Assembly: GCF_000202635.1 (NCBI RefSeq)
Contig: NC_015125.1
Coordinates: 1,984,001-2,048,000 of the forward strand
Length of the DNA: 64,000 nt
Reading direction: 5' to 3'
Origin: Microbacterium testaceum StLB037
GTDB lineage: Bacteria > Actinomycetota > Actinomycetes > Actinomycetales > Microbacteriaceae
Position numbers and translations under genes: made by a program. The notes beneath the pieces are model-generated. The model had not been told where the DNA came from. It saw only the letters and a list, made by a program, of their open reading frames with translations, and made no database searches. Positions 1 through 7,885 of the stretch are shown in pieces; positions within the stretch are counted from its first letter, which is position 1, and each line of letters starts with the position of its first letter.

Positions 1-507
1 GGGACTCGTGATGTCGGCGACCGAGCGGAACGATCCGTCCTCCCCGTAGGGAGCAGCGGCGTCGCGCCAGCCCGCGCCGTCGAACCCGCGCTGTTTGCCG
101 AGCAGCGCCAGGAAGATCTTGGCCTTCTGCTCACCGAATCCGGGGAGTGCTTTCAGGCGCTTCAGCACCGTCCGCCCGTCGGGGTCGTCCCGCGTCCAGA
201 TCGCGGCGGCATCCCCGCCCCAGTCCTGCTCGATCGCGGCGCAGAGGGCTTGCACGCGCGTGGCCATCGATCCCGGGTAGCGGTGCACCGCCGGCGACTG
301 CGAGAAGGCGGCGGCGAAGGCCTCGGGGTCCGCGTGCGCGATGGTCGCGGCATCCATCGATCCGGTGCGTTCCCGGATCTTCAGCGGGCCCGCGAACGCG
401 GTCTCCATCGCGACCTGCTGGTCGAGCAGCATGCCGATCAGCAGAGCGAGAGGATTGCTCGAGAGCAGGTCGTCGGCGGCGGGGTCGTCCGTGATGCGCA
501 GACTCAT
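1..507 (-). CDS. HhH-GPD-type base excision repair protein, 3' end cut by the window
   Basis: The first 169 residues of a probable DNA glycosylase are present, and the reading frame runs off the left edge without a stop. The N-terminus (MSLRITDDPAADDLLSSNP) followed by LLIGMLLDQQVAMETAFAGP is typical of the short actinobacterial HhH-GPD family. A later helix-hairpin-helix-like stretch reads LKALPGFGEQKAKIFLALLG, the part that contacts the DNA backbone in this fold. Catalytic residues cannot be judged because the end is missing. The ATG is preceded at six bases by GAGAAT, which resembles the leaderless promoters of neighbouring genes. The glycosylase substrate is not predictable from sequence. 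Confidence 0.8.
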   Translation of the reverse strand, partial: MSLRITDDPAADDLLSSNPLALLIGMLLDQQVAMETAFAGPLKIRERTGSMDAATIAHADPEAFAAAFSQSPAVHRYPGSMATRVQALCAAIEQDWGGDAAAIWTRDDPDGRTVLKRLKALPGFGEQKAKIFLALLGKQRGFDGAGWRDAAAPYGEDGSFRSVADITSP

Positions 508-536
508 GCGTCCATTCTCGCGCGGACCCGCCCCGA

Positions 537-833
537 TCACTCCGGCTGGACTTCTTCGGGCTCGGCGATCCACTTCTGCGCGAACGGCACGGCATCCAGG
601 GTGTCCAGGTCGGCCGTGACCTCGGTGAGCTGCTTCTCGAAGTGCTCGACGTCTCCCGCCGGGAGGCGCTTGACGAGCGAGCCGTCGGCCCGACGGATCA
701 CGACCTCGCTCACGGACGGGGCGTCGGTGCCGGCGTCGAACAGTCCCATGACCACGGTCGCCGCCCAGCGCAGGCCGTTGCCGGAGCGCTTCTCGCCGGC
801 GACGCGGTACACCTCGGATGCGGGAGTGCTCAT
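537..833 (-). CDS. Small conserved hypothetical protein
   Basis: This encodes about 98 residues starting MSTPASEVYRVAGEKRSGNG. It is soluble, with no signal peptide or membrane segment and no cysteines. I do not recognise a family and assign no function. The start at 833 is preferred because CAGGAT lies seven bases upstream, the spacing used by leaderless genes here. An in-frame ATG three codons earlier (MDAM) is the alternative. It lies between the HhH-GPD gene and hemA on the same strand, but the 200-base gap to hemA argues for separate transcription. Confidence 0.7.
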   Translation of the reverse strand: MSTPASEVYRVAGEKRSGNGLRWAATVVMGLFDAGTDAPSVSEVVIRRADGSLVKRLPAGDVEHFEKQLTEVTADLDTLDAVPFAQKWIAEPEEVQPE

Positions 834-1033
834 GGCATCCATCCTGCCCGACGGGGTGCCCGCTCCGGTTCCGACCTGCGTGACGCCGGGCTCCCGGAAT
901 CCGCGCTCCGCTCCGCGCCACGGCTCGCGGTCGGGGGAGGATCAGGGACGACGGGAGGACGGATGCCGAGGCCAGCCCCTCCGCTCGTCCCGGGCCCTCC
1001 GCCGGTCACAGCGCGGCGGCGCCTCGAACCGCG

Positions 1034-2362
1034 TCAGCCCGCGTCGGCCACGGGGCGTTCGACGGAGGTCGCCGAATCGGCGACCTCGATGCCGAACAGG
1101 GCCGACAGTGCGTCGATGTACTCGTCGGCGCGACCGGTCTCGGCGAGTTCGTGCGCGCGCGTGGTCGGGGTGTGCAGCAGCACGCCGACCAGGTGGCGCA
1201 GGGCCTGCTCGGTCTGTCCGCCCTCGTCGCCGCGGGCGCGGACGCGCGCCACCTCGGCGTCGAGCACGCCGAAGACGTGCGCACGCAGGGCGACGACCGC
1301 GGGCGTGATGTTCTTGCGCTCTCCCACCGACACGAAGCGGCGGGCGGCGTCGCGGACAAGGTCGCGGGCGGCATCCGTCGCCTGGAGTTCTTCGAGCGGA
1401 GCGTGCAGGCGGATCGTCTCGAGGTCGAGCAGGTCGACCCCGGGAACCTTGGCGACATCGGGGTCGACGTTGCGGGGGAGCCCGAGGTCGATCACGAGGC
1501 GTCGACCGGAGTGGTCGACCGGGCAGCCCCCGGTGGCGGGGGCGGCGGCCTCGACGGCGGTGCGGCCGGCGGCGTAGGTGGCGGCGCTCACGACGTGGTG
1601 CTCGCTCGTCGTGCACGTGATCACGAGGTCGGCGTGGACGACGGCGGTGGGGAAGGTCTCGGCCGACACCGCCCGCAGGCCGTGCTTCGCGGCGAACTTG
1701 GCGGCGCGACCCGAGGGCGAGTGCACCGAGATGTCTTCGGCGCCCTGGTCGCGAAGAGCGGCCACGGTGGCGGCGGCGTAGGCGCCCGTGCCCACGAGCA
1801 GGACGCGCTGCGTCGACCAGTCGGCGATGCGGCTGCTCGCGAGCTCGAGGCCGAGGCGCACGAGGGAGCGTCCGGCGCGGCCGATCGCGGTCGAGTTCTT
1901 CACGCCCCGCTGCGCTTCGGACGCGCGCTGGAACAGGCGCTCGAGCTCGGCCGAGGTGCTGCCCTGCTGGCGCGATTCGGTCAGCGCGCGCCGCACCTGC
2001 CCGGCGATCTCACCCTCGCCGACGACGACGGACTCGAGTCCGGATGCCACGGCGAACAGGTGCTCCGCGACCTCGCTGCCGCCGAGCACGGTGTACGAGC
2101 CCTCGAGCTCGCGGGCGGGAACGCCCGTGGCGGCCTCGATGGCGGCGAGCGTCGCCTCGACGCCGAGGGCGACGCCGGCGGTGACCGGCTCGTCCATGTC
2201 GATGTACGCCTCGAAGCGGTTGCAGGTCGCGACGACGACAGCGCCCTGCACGCACTCGCCATGCTCGGTGATCAGGGGGGCGACCGGGGTGCTGGGTACG
2301 CTGAGTCGCTCGAGGAGCTCGAAGGACGCGGTCTTGTGACTCGCGCTGACGCACAGCAGCAC
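1034..2362 (-). CDS. hemA: Glutamyl-tRNA reductase
   Basis: This enzyme reduces glutamyl-tRNA(Glu) to glutamate-1-semialdehyde with NADPH, the first committed step of C5-pathway tetrapyrrole synthesis. The 442 residues show the catalytic block VVATCNRFEAYI, with the thioester-forming Cys at residue 47. They also show GEGEIAGQVRRAL, an NADPH-binding segment VLLVGTGAYAAATVAALRDQ, and a helical C-terminal dimerisation region. The length is normal. The start is GTG, fixed by a perfect -10 box (TAGAAT) six bases upstream that leaves no room for a ribosome site. It is divergent from hemE; hemL, which uses its product, is 8.5 kb away in the same block. Confidence 0.97.
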   Translation of the reverse strand: MLLCVSASHKTASFELLERLSVPSTPVAPLITEHGECVQGAVVVATCNRFEAYIDMDEPVTAGVALGVEATLAAIEAATGVPARELEGSYTVLGGSEVAEHLFAVASGLESVVVGEGEIAGQVRRALTESRQQGSTSAELERLFQRASEAQRGVKNSTAIGRAGRSLVRLGLELASSRIADWSTQRVLLVGTGAYAAATVAALRDQGAEDISVHSPSGRAAKFAAKHGLRAVSAETFPTAVVHADLVITCTTSEHHVVSAATYAAGRTAVEAAAPATGGCPVDHSGRRLVIDLGLPRNVDPDVAKVPGVDLLDLETIRLHAPLEELQATDAARDLVRDAARRFVSVGERKNITPAVVALRAHVFGVLDAEVARVRARGDEGGQTEQALRHLVGVLLHTPTTRAHELAETGRADEYIDALSALFGIEVADSATSVERPVADAG

Positions 2363-2368
2363 CCGCCC

Positions 2369-2374
2369 ATTCTA
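2369..2374 (-). promoter_or_regulatory. Leaderless -10 box of hemA
   Basis: TAGAAT is followed by six bases (GGGCGG) and then the GTG start of hemA. A start site 6-7 bases after the -10 box coincides with the start codon, so the mRNA is probably leaderless. The arrangement is almost identical at the carboxypeptidase gene (TAGCGT, GGGCGG, GTG). Confidence 0.7.
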
Positions 2375-2447
2375 CGCCCGGGTCTCGACCCATCGCCCAG
2401 GCGGCCGCTCGACATCGAGGCATCCCCTGTTCGCCCACGTGCCGAAT

Positions 2448-2462
2448 GGGAGAATGGATGCC
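2448..2462 (+). promoter_or_regulatory. Putative leaderless promoter of hemE (AGAATGGATGCC-ATG type)
   Basis: AGAAT followed by GGATGCC and then ATG recurs before hemE, hemL, the genes at 833 (-) and 22758 (+), and cofC (GGATGCG). The NA(G/C)(A/G)AT hexamer placed seven bases before ATG matches a weak TANNNT -10 box. No Shine-Dalgarno sequence is visible. Confidence 0.5.
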
Positions 2463-3527
2463 ATGGCCACCCCCGATGCCCCCCTTCTGCGCGCCCTTCG
2501 CGGCGACCGTCCCGAACGGCAGCCCGTCTGGTTCATGCGGCAGGCGGGGCGCTCGCTTCCCGAGTACCGCGAGCTGCGCGTGGGGACCCGCATGCTCGAC
2601 GCGTGCCTCACTCCGCACCTCGCGGCCGAGATCACACTGCAGCCCATCCGCCGGCACGACGTGGATGCCGCCATCTTCTTCAGCGACATCGTGGTGCCGC
2701 TGCGTCTCGCCGGCGTCGACGTCGTCATCGAGCCCGGCCGCGGCCCGGTCTTCGCCGATCCGGTGCGGACGGCCGACGACGTGGCGCGCATCACGGCGAT
2801 CGATCCCGCCGACGTGGCCGCGGCGGCGGAACCGGTGCGCGAGGCCGCCCGCCTGGTGACCGCCGAGCTCGACGATGCCGTTCCGCTGATCGGCTTCGCC
2901 GGAGCGCCCTTCACCCTCGCCGCCTATCTCGTCGAGGGCGGCCCGTCGAAGGAGCACCTCCGGGCGCGCGGGATGATGCACGCCGACCCCGAGTCCTGGC
3001 ACCGGCTGGCCGGCTGGCTGTCGCGCGTCTCCCGTGCCTTCCTCGACGCGCAGATCGAGGGCGGCGCTCAGGCGGTGCAGCTCTTCGACTCCTGGGCGGG
3101 GTCCCTCTCGCCGGCGACGTTCCGCGAGTTCATCGCCCCGCACTCGCGCGCGGCGCTCGAGGGCATCGAGGTGCCGCGCATCCACTTCGGCGTCGGAACC
3201 GGTGCATTCCTCGACGACATGCGCCTGAGCGGCCTCGCCGACGCGGTCGGTGTGGACTGGCGGATGCCGCTCGACGAAGCGGCAGCCCTCGTCGGGCCCG
3301 ACGTGACGCTCCAGGGCAACCTGGATCCCGCTCTGCTCGGAGCCCCGTGGCCTGTCCTCGCGGCCCACGTCGACGACGTGCTCGCCCGCGGACGCGCGGC
3401 CCGCGCGCACATCCTCAACCTCGGTCACGGCGTCCCGCCCGACACCGACCCCGACGTGCTCACCCGGATCGTCGCGCACGCGCACGGGCACCCGCACGGC
3501 GAGCTCGAGCCGGGGACGCCGGCATGA
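2463..3527 (+). CDS. hemE: Uroporphyrinogen decarboxylase
   Basis: The enzyme decarboxylates the four acetate side chains of uroporphyrinogen III to give coproporphyrinogen III. Its 354 residues are full length. The family signature WFMRQAGRSLPEYRELR is near the N-terminus, followed by PLIGFAGAPFTLAAYLVEGG, the FDSWAG segment and the NLGHGVPPDTDP motif near the end. The start at 2463 is chosen because GAGAAT stands seven bases upstream; an in-frame ATG three codons earlier is possible. The stop overlaps the hemY start (ATGA), so the two are translationally coupled. Confidence 0.96.
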   Translation: MATPDAPLLRALRGDRPERQPVWFMRQAGRSLPEYRELRVGTRMLDACLTPHLAAEITLQPIRRHDVDAAIFFSDIVVPLRLAGVDVVIEPGRGPVFADPVRTADDVARITAIDPADVAAAAEPVREAARLVTAELDDAVPLIGFAGAPFTLAAYLVEGGPSKEHLRARGMMHADPESWHRLAGWLSRVSRAFLDAQIEGGAQAVQLFDSWAGSLSPATFREFIAPHSRAALEGIEVPRIHFGVGTGAFLDDMRLSGLADAVGVDWRMPLDEAAALVGPDVTLQGNLDPALLGAPWPVLAAHVDDVLARGRAARAHILNLGHGVPPDTDPDVLTRIVAHAHGHPHGELEPGTPA

Positions 3528-5026
3528 GCGAGCCGCTCGATCGCCTCGCCCGCCAGGCGTCCGAGACCCACGTCGTCGTGGCCGGTGGCGGGATCGCCGG
3601 CCTCGTCGCCGCCCGGGAGTGCGCGAAGGTCGGATTGCGCGTGACCGTGCTCGAGGCCTCCGACGCGTTCGGCGGCGTCGTCCGCTCGGCGGAGGTCGGG
3701 GGACTCACCCTCGACGTCGGCGCCGAGAGCTTCGCCACCCGCGGCGGCGTCGTGAGCGCGCTGCTCGACGAGCTCGGTCTCGCCGACGCCGTCGTCTCGC
3801 CGAACCCCGCCGGTGCGTGGGTCGCAGGAGTGCCGGGAGTCGGGGCGGCTCCCCTCCCGAAGGGCGGGGTGCTCGGCATCCCGGACAATCCCTTCTCCCC
3901 CGACGTCCGCCGCATCATCGGCTGGAGCGGAACCTGGCGCGCGTACCTGGATCGCCTGCGTCCCCCGCTGACGATCGGTCACCAGCGCAGCCTCGGCACC
4001 CTCGTGCGCACCCGCATGGGCGCGCGCGTGCTCGATCGGCTGGTCGCTCCGGTGACGAGCGGGGTGTACTCCGCGCGTCCCGACGACATCGACGTCGACC
4101 TCGCCGCGCCGGGGCTGAACGCCGCCCTCACGCGGACGGGCTCGCTGTCGGGAGCGGTCGCCGAGATGCGGCTCAGCCGCACGACGGCCAAGCCCGCGGA
4201 CGCCCCGGCCTCCGACGTTCCCGCGGCAGACGGTCGCAAGGCGCCCGCCCCCGGGGGAGCCGTGCAGGGCATCGCGGGCGGGATGTCGCGCCTCGTCGAC
4301 GCCCTGGTCGCCCAGCTCGAGGAGCTCGGCGTCGAGCTGCGCACGGGAACCCCGGTCGAGGAGCTCGCCGCCGCAGGTGCGGGCTGGAGCGTCACGACCT
4401 CCGACGACGCCGACCCGATCGCCGCGGACGCGGTGATCGTCGCGCTGCCCGAGGGGCCGGCCCGCGCGCTCCTCGCCCCGGTCGTGCCTGCCCTCGAGGC
4501 GGGAGACCCCGTCGCGCCGGTGGTCGAGGTCGTCACCCTCGTCGTCGACGCCCCCGCCCTCGACGCGGCGCCCCGCGGAACCGGCGTCCTCACCGTGCCC
4601 GGAAGCCACGTCGCGAAGGCGCTCACGCATTCGACGGCCAAGTGGGACTGGGTCCGGGATGCCACCGCCCCCGGCGTCCACGTCGTCCGGGTCTCGTTCG
4701 GTGCCCAGGGCGAAGAGCCCGCCACCGCCGAGCTCGACGACGACGCGGCGGCCCACCTCGCCCTGTCGGAGGCGGCGGCGATGTTCGGCGTGGAACTGCC
4801 GGCATCCACTCTCCGTGCCTCTCGCCGGGTGCGCTACGTGCAGTCGCAGCCCGCGGCGACGATCGGCCGCGCGGCCGAGACCGCCGCAGCGCGCGGTGCG
4901 GTGCACGCGATCGCCGGGCTCGGGGTGACGGGGGCGTGGGTCGCCGGAACGGGACTCGCGCAGGTGATCCCCGACGCGCGCGCCGAGGCGGACCGCGTCC
5001 GCAGCGCGGCGCTGTGGCACCACTGA
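3524..5026 (+). CDS. hemY: Protoporphyrinogen/coproporphyrinogen III oxidase (FAD)
   Basis: This 500-residue flavoprotein carries the dinucleotide-binding motif VVVAGGGIAGLVAARE at residues 17-32, followed by an FAD-contact stretch ASDAFGGVVRS. It ends with IAGLGVTGAWVAGTGLAQVI, the C-terminal FAD-binding part of the HemY family. In actinobacteria that also encode HemQ, this enzyme normally oxidises coproporphyrinogen III to coproporphyrin III (name CgoX). That substrate choice is inferred from the hemQ neighbour, not read from the protein. A proline/alanine-rich insert sits near residues 225-245. It is coupled to hemE by a 4-base overlap. Confidence 0.93.
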   Translation: MSEPLDRLARQASETHVVVAGGGIAGLVAARECAKVGLRVTVLEASDAFGGVVRSAEVGGLTLDVGAESFATRGGVVSALLDELGLADAVVSPNPAGAWVAGVPGVGAAPLPKGGVLGIPDNPFSPDVRRIIGWSGTWRAYLDRLRPPLTIGHQRSLGTLVRTRMGARVLDRLVAPVTSGVYSARPDDIDVDLAAPGLNAALTRTGSLSGAVAEMRLSRTTAKPADAPASDVPAADGRKAPAPGGAVQGIAGGMSRLVDALVAQLEELGVELRTGTPVEELAAAGAGWSVTTSDDADPIAADAVIVALPEGPARALLAPVVPALEAGDPVAPVVEVVTLVVDAPALDAAPRGTGVLTVPGSHVAKALTHSTAKWDWVRDATAPGVHVVRVSFGAQGEEPATAELDDDAAAHLALSEAAAMFGVELPASTLRASRRVRYVQSQPAATIGRAAETAAARGAVHAIAGLGVTGAWVAGTGLAQVIPDARAEADRVRSAALWHH

Positions 5027-5091
5027 CCGACGAGCTCTCTCGGAGATGTCCGGGTCTGTCAAGGCCGGATGCCGGAATCGGAATACGTGAC

Positions 5092-5097
5092 TATCGT
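5092..5097 (+). promoter_or_regulatory. Candidate -10 box for the 5137-6220 operon
   Basis: TATCGT matches TANNNT and lies 39 bases before the ATG at 5137. A Shine-Dalgarno sequence (GTGAGGAG) sits in between, so this would be a leadered transcript. No convincing -35 box was found. Confidence 0.4.
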
Positions 5098-5136
5098 GAG
5101 AGTCGACCAGCACTCGATCGAGCGTGAGGAGACCCC

Positions 5137-5538
5137 ATGAGGGGCAAAGCAGCACTCGTCGTCGGACTCGTGGCGGGCTACGTGCTCGGTGCACGCGCAG
5201 GCCGCGAACGGTACGAGCAGATCAAGACGCAGGCCGAGAAGGTCTGGGAACAGCCCGTCGTCCAGGGGCAGGTCGAGAAGGTCAAGGCCTTCGGCGTCTC
5301 GGCCCTGAAGTCCGTGCCCGGCGTGGTGTGGAAGGGCGCGAAGTCCGTCACCGGCGCCGCGGCCCAGTCCGGCAGCGTCTCCGAGCGTGCGGAGCGCGCC
5401 GGCCGCGCGGCCAAGCAGTCGGCATCCGAGGTCGCCGATGTGGTCGAGGATTCCGTCGACGACGCCAAGCAGGCGGAGAAGACCGCGACGACGCGCGCTC
5501 GCGCGTCCAGGAGCGGCACCACCTCGTCCGGGAGCTGA
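5137..5538 (+). CDS. YtxH-like small envelope protein
   Basis: The 133-residue protein begins with a short hydrophobic segment ending in GYVLGARAGRERYEQI, a hallmark of actinobacterial YtxH-like proteins. A charged, alanine-rich helical region with predicted coiled-coil character follows, and the tail is rich in Ser and Thr. A GAGGAG ribosome site precedes the ATG. It is the first of three tightly spaced genes (3-base gap to the next) that together look like a small membrane-associated module. Function is unknown; homologues are often linked to envelope stress. Confidence 0.75.
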   Translation: MRGKAALVVGLVAGYVLGARAGRERYEQIKTQAEKVWEQPVVQGQVEKVKAFGVSALKSVPGVVWKGAKSVTGAAAQSGSVSERAERAGRAAKQSASEVADVVEDSVDDAKQAEKTATTRARASRSGTTSSGS

Positions 5539-5541
5539 GGC

Positions 5542-5952
5542 ATGACCACTCCTCGCGGGTTCCGCGATCGTTCCGACGACAGCCTCTTCACGCTGATCGG
5601 CGACATCCCCGAGCTCGTCCGCAACCTCGTGATCGCCGAGATCAACGGGGCGAAGGCCTGGGCCCAGCGGACGGCGAAAGACGCCGGCATCGGCGCGGGC
5701 TGGTTCGTCGGCGCGCTGATCGTCGTGTTCTGGGCCGTTCCGGTGTTCTTCGCGTTCGTGATCGCCCTGCTGTCGCTGTGGCTGCAGGTGTGGGCCGCGG
5801 CGCTCATCGTGTTCGGCGTGATGATCCTCATCACCGCCGTGCTCGCGCTGCTCGGCTGGATGCGGTTCAAGAAGCTGGCGAACCGCGAGAACCCGGGCGA
5901 GGCGATCGCCGAAGACGTCCGCATCGTGAAGGAGGCCGGCAGTGAGTATTGA
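5542..5952 (+). CDS. Phage-holin-superfamily III type membrane protein
   Basis: This protein has 136 residues with two transmembrane segments near residues 54-80 (WFVGALIVVFWAVPVFFAF) and 85-110, flanked by charged ends. The layout fits the Phage_holin_3_6 family, common in actinobacterial chromosomes and not in itself a sign of a prophage. No lysin, terminase or other phage gene lies nearby, so it is read as a housekeeping membrane protein. It ends inside the start of the DUF3618 gene. Confidence 0.75.
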   Translation: MTTPRGFRDRSDDSLFTLIGDIPELVRNLVIAEINGAKAWAQRTAKDAGIGAGWFVGALIVVFWAVPVFFAFVIALLSLWLQVWAAALIVFGVMILITAVLALLGWMRFKKLANRENPGEAIAEDVRIVKEAGSEY

Positions 5953-6220
5953 GCGTCCCGTCCCCGTTCCCCGCACCGCGGTGCCGCTGGGTATCACCGA
6001 CCCGGTGCAGTCGGCGCGCGCCGAGCTGAAGGCGGCGCTCGCCGCCCTCGAGGAGAAGGCGAACATCCCGCGCCGCGCGAGCGAGGCCGTGGATCAGAAG
6101 ATCCGCGACGTGCGCGAGAGCGCGCAGCGCAACCCGGGCGCGGCGGCGGCGCTCGTCGCCGGTGTCGCCGGTCTCGTGGGCTTCGCCGTCTGGGGCATCG
6201 TCCGCGCGTACACGCGCTGA
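5942..6220 (+). CDS. DUF3618-domain membrane protein
   Basis: The protein has 92 residues. A helical stretch VQSARAELKAALAALEEKAN is followed by one transmembrane segment (AAALVAGVAGLVGFAVWGIV) at the C-terminus, the standard DUF3618 layout. The GTG start overlaps the previous gene by 11 bases and indicates coupling. YtxH-like, holin-like and DUF3618 proteins in a row are a recurrent actinobacterial set. The function is not established. Confidence 0.78.
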   Translation: MSIERPVPVPRTAVPLGITDPVQSARAELKAALAALEEKANIPRRASEAVDQKIRDVRESAQRNPGAAAALVAGVAGLVGFAVWGIVRAYTR

Positions 6221-6229
6221 ATTTCCTCC

Positions 6230-6267
6230 GAAGCGGCCCGTTCCCCTTCCGGGGTGCGGGCCGCTTC
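6230..6267. terminator. Bidirectional hairpin terminator
   Basis: An 11-base perfect inverted repeat (GAAGCGGCCCG / CGGGCCGCTTC) encloses a 16-base loop. It lies between the convergent genes ending at 6220 (+) and 6284 (-). There is no long T-run, so it may act with Rho or as an RNA-end stabiliser. Confidence 0.75.
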
Positions 6268-6283
6268 GTCGTGCGGTTCCGGC

Positions 6284-7072
6284 CTACGGCTCGTTCGTGA
6301 ACAACCCGTCCAGCAGGTCCTGGAAGTACTCCGGCGTCACCGCGATCGGACCCGCGTAGGCGTGGTCGAAGCCGGCTATCGCGTAGAGCAGGAGCGCGAC
6401 GAACAGCGCGAGCATCCCCGACATCAGGAGGTGGATCCGCAGGTTCCGCACCTCGATGAGGCCGATCAGCACCGCGTTGAGCACCGCGCCCACACCGAGC
6501 ACGATCCACAGCACGCCGGGGAGGGCGAGGTGGGTCAGCGCGATGCGGTCGCGGCGGTCGTGCACCAGCTGGCGGAACTGCTCGAGCGCCTCCTGCACGT
6601 AGACGACCTCGACGGCCGACGAGGGCTGCACGGCGTCGATGGCCTTCTGCATCCCCGTGATGTTGGCATCCGATTCCGCGGGAAGGCGGAGCTGCCGCTG
6701 CTCGGGCCAGTCCTCATCGATCACGGCGCGGGTGTACTGCACGATCTGGTTCTGCAGCTCGTCCTGCTGCGGCTCGGGCAGCAGCGCCGCCGTGCGATAG
6801 AGCGAGGCCAGCGACGACGACTCCTCGAGGACGATGCCGTCGACCTCGGTGAAGTTGCCGTAGGCCGCCGCGGCGATGAGCGCGAGGGTGACGCCGTAGA
6901 AGACGCCGTAGGCGCCGACCGCGTAGCTGAGGACGCGGTCCCACTCCTCGCCCTGCGGGGCCACCCGGAAGACCCATTTGCGCAGCACCAGCAGGATGCC
7001 GCACGAGATCCCCACCACGAAGATGATGAACAGCGGCAACCCCACGGCCATGGGGAAGTCGTAGAGCCACAT
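6284..7072 (-). CDS. DUF4239-like membrane protein
   Basis: The protein has 262 residues. Two transmembrane segments lie at the N-terminus (LPLFIIFVVGISCGILLVLR and a second near residues 50-68). A central soluble part carries TEVDGIVLEESSSLASLYRT, and two more segments lie towards the C-terminus. The pattern of paired helices around a helical loop matches the DUF4239 family of unknown function. A GAAAGGG ribosome site precedes the ATG at 7072, so the long upstream extension of the frame is not translated. It interrupts the heme block on the opposite strand. Confidence 0.72.
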   Translation of the reverse strand: MWLYDFPMAVGLPLFIIFVVGISCGILLVLRKWVFRVAPQGEEWDRVLSYAVGAYGVFYGVTLALIAAAAYGNFTEVDGIVLEESSSLASLYRTAALLPEPQQDELQNQIVQYTRAVIDEDWPEQRQLRLPAESDANITGMQKAIDAVQPSSAVEVVYVQEALEQFRQLVHDRRDRIALTHLALPGVLWIVLGVGAVLNAVLIGLIEVRNLRIHLLMSGMLALFVALLLYAIAGFDHAYAGPIAVTPEYFQDLLDGLFTNEP

Positions 7073-7216
7073 GGGGCACCCTTTCGGCGGGCGTCCCCCG
7101 ACGCCGTCGGGGCACAGTATCAACCGACGGCCCGCCCGCGCATCCCGATGCGCGAAAAGGCTCGGGAGTGAGCCAATCGGTTTGATCGTCCGCGCGCACA
7201 CGACGAGACTGAGAGC

Positions 7217-7885
7217 ATGTCCGACGACAGCTCCTCCATCTACACGCTCTGGGCCATCCTCCGCCGCGACCCCGAGAACCCGGTCACGGCTTCGGAGGCC
7301 ACCGAGCTCGCGGATCTGACCGCCCTGATCGAGGCCGACGGCGTCACCGTCCGCGGCTTCTACGACGTGAGCGGTCTGCGCGCCGATGCCGACCTCATGA
7401 TCTGGCTCCACGGGCCGGACCCTCAGGCCCTCCAGCGCGACCTGCGCCGCCTGCGCCGCACCGAGCTGCTCAAGAACCTCCTCCCCACCTGGAACGCCAT
7501 GGGCGTGCACCGCGACGCGGAGTTCAACCGCTCGCACGTGCCCGGCTTCCTCCGCGGCATCCCGGCCCAGCAGTGGCTGTGCCTCTACCCGTTCGTGCGC
7601 AGCTACGAGTGGTACCTGCTGCCCGAGGCGGAGCGTCGCGAGATGCTTATCGAGCACGGCAAGAAGGGTTCCGCCTACAAGGGCGTCATCGCCAACACCG
7701 TGGCATCCTTCGCTCTCGGCGACTACGAGTGGCTGCTGCCGATGGAAGCCGACGTGCTGACCGATCTCGTCGACATGATGCGCGACCTCCGCTACACCGA
7801 GGCCCGCCGCCACGTCCGCGAAGAGGTGCCGTTCTACACCGGTCGCTTGGTCACGCTGGACGAGATCCCCGAGATCCTCCAGTGA
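7217..7885 (+). CDS. hemQ: Coproheme decarboxylase (chlorite dismutase-like)
   Basis: HemQ/ChdC converts Fe-coproporphyrin III to heme b by decarboxylating two propionates, the last step of the coproporphyrin-dependent route of Gram-positives. The 222 residues show the actinobacterial family segments NLLPTWNAMGVHRDAEFNRS, YPFVRSYEWYLLP (with the conserved tyrosines) and NTVASFALGDYEW. Its stop overlaps the hemC GTG start (GTGA). GAGACT stands six bases before the ATG and may be a leaderless -10 box. Its presence indicates that the pathway passes through coproporphyrin rather than protoporphyrin. Confidence 0.95.
   Translation: MSDDSSSIYTLWAILRRDPENPVTASEATELADLTALIEADGVTVRGFYDVSGLRADADLMIWLHGPDPQALQRDLRRLRRTELLKNLLPTWNAMGVHRDAEFNRSHVPGFLRGIPAQQWLCLYPFVRSYEWYLLPEAERREMLIEHGKKGSAYKGVIANTVASFALGDYEWLLPMEADVLTDLVDMMRDLRYTEARRHVREEVPFYTGRLVTLDEIPEILQ

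Noticed and set aside
1151..5026. A very long open frame (about 1290 codons) spanning hemA to hemY on the + strand
   Set aside because: Its C-terminal part is hemY from 3524; the upstream part is antisense to hemA and out of frame with hemE, typical of high-GC shadow frames.
5542..5952. Prophage remnant suggested by a holin-like gene
   Set aside because: Holin superfamily III proteins are common chromosomal genes in actinobacteria, and no other phage gene is present.
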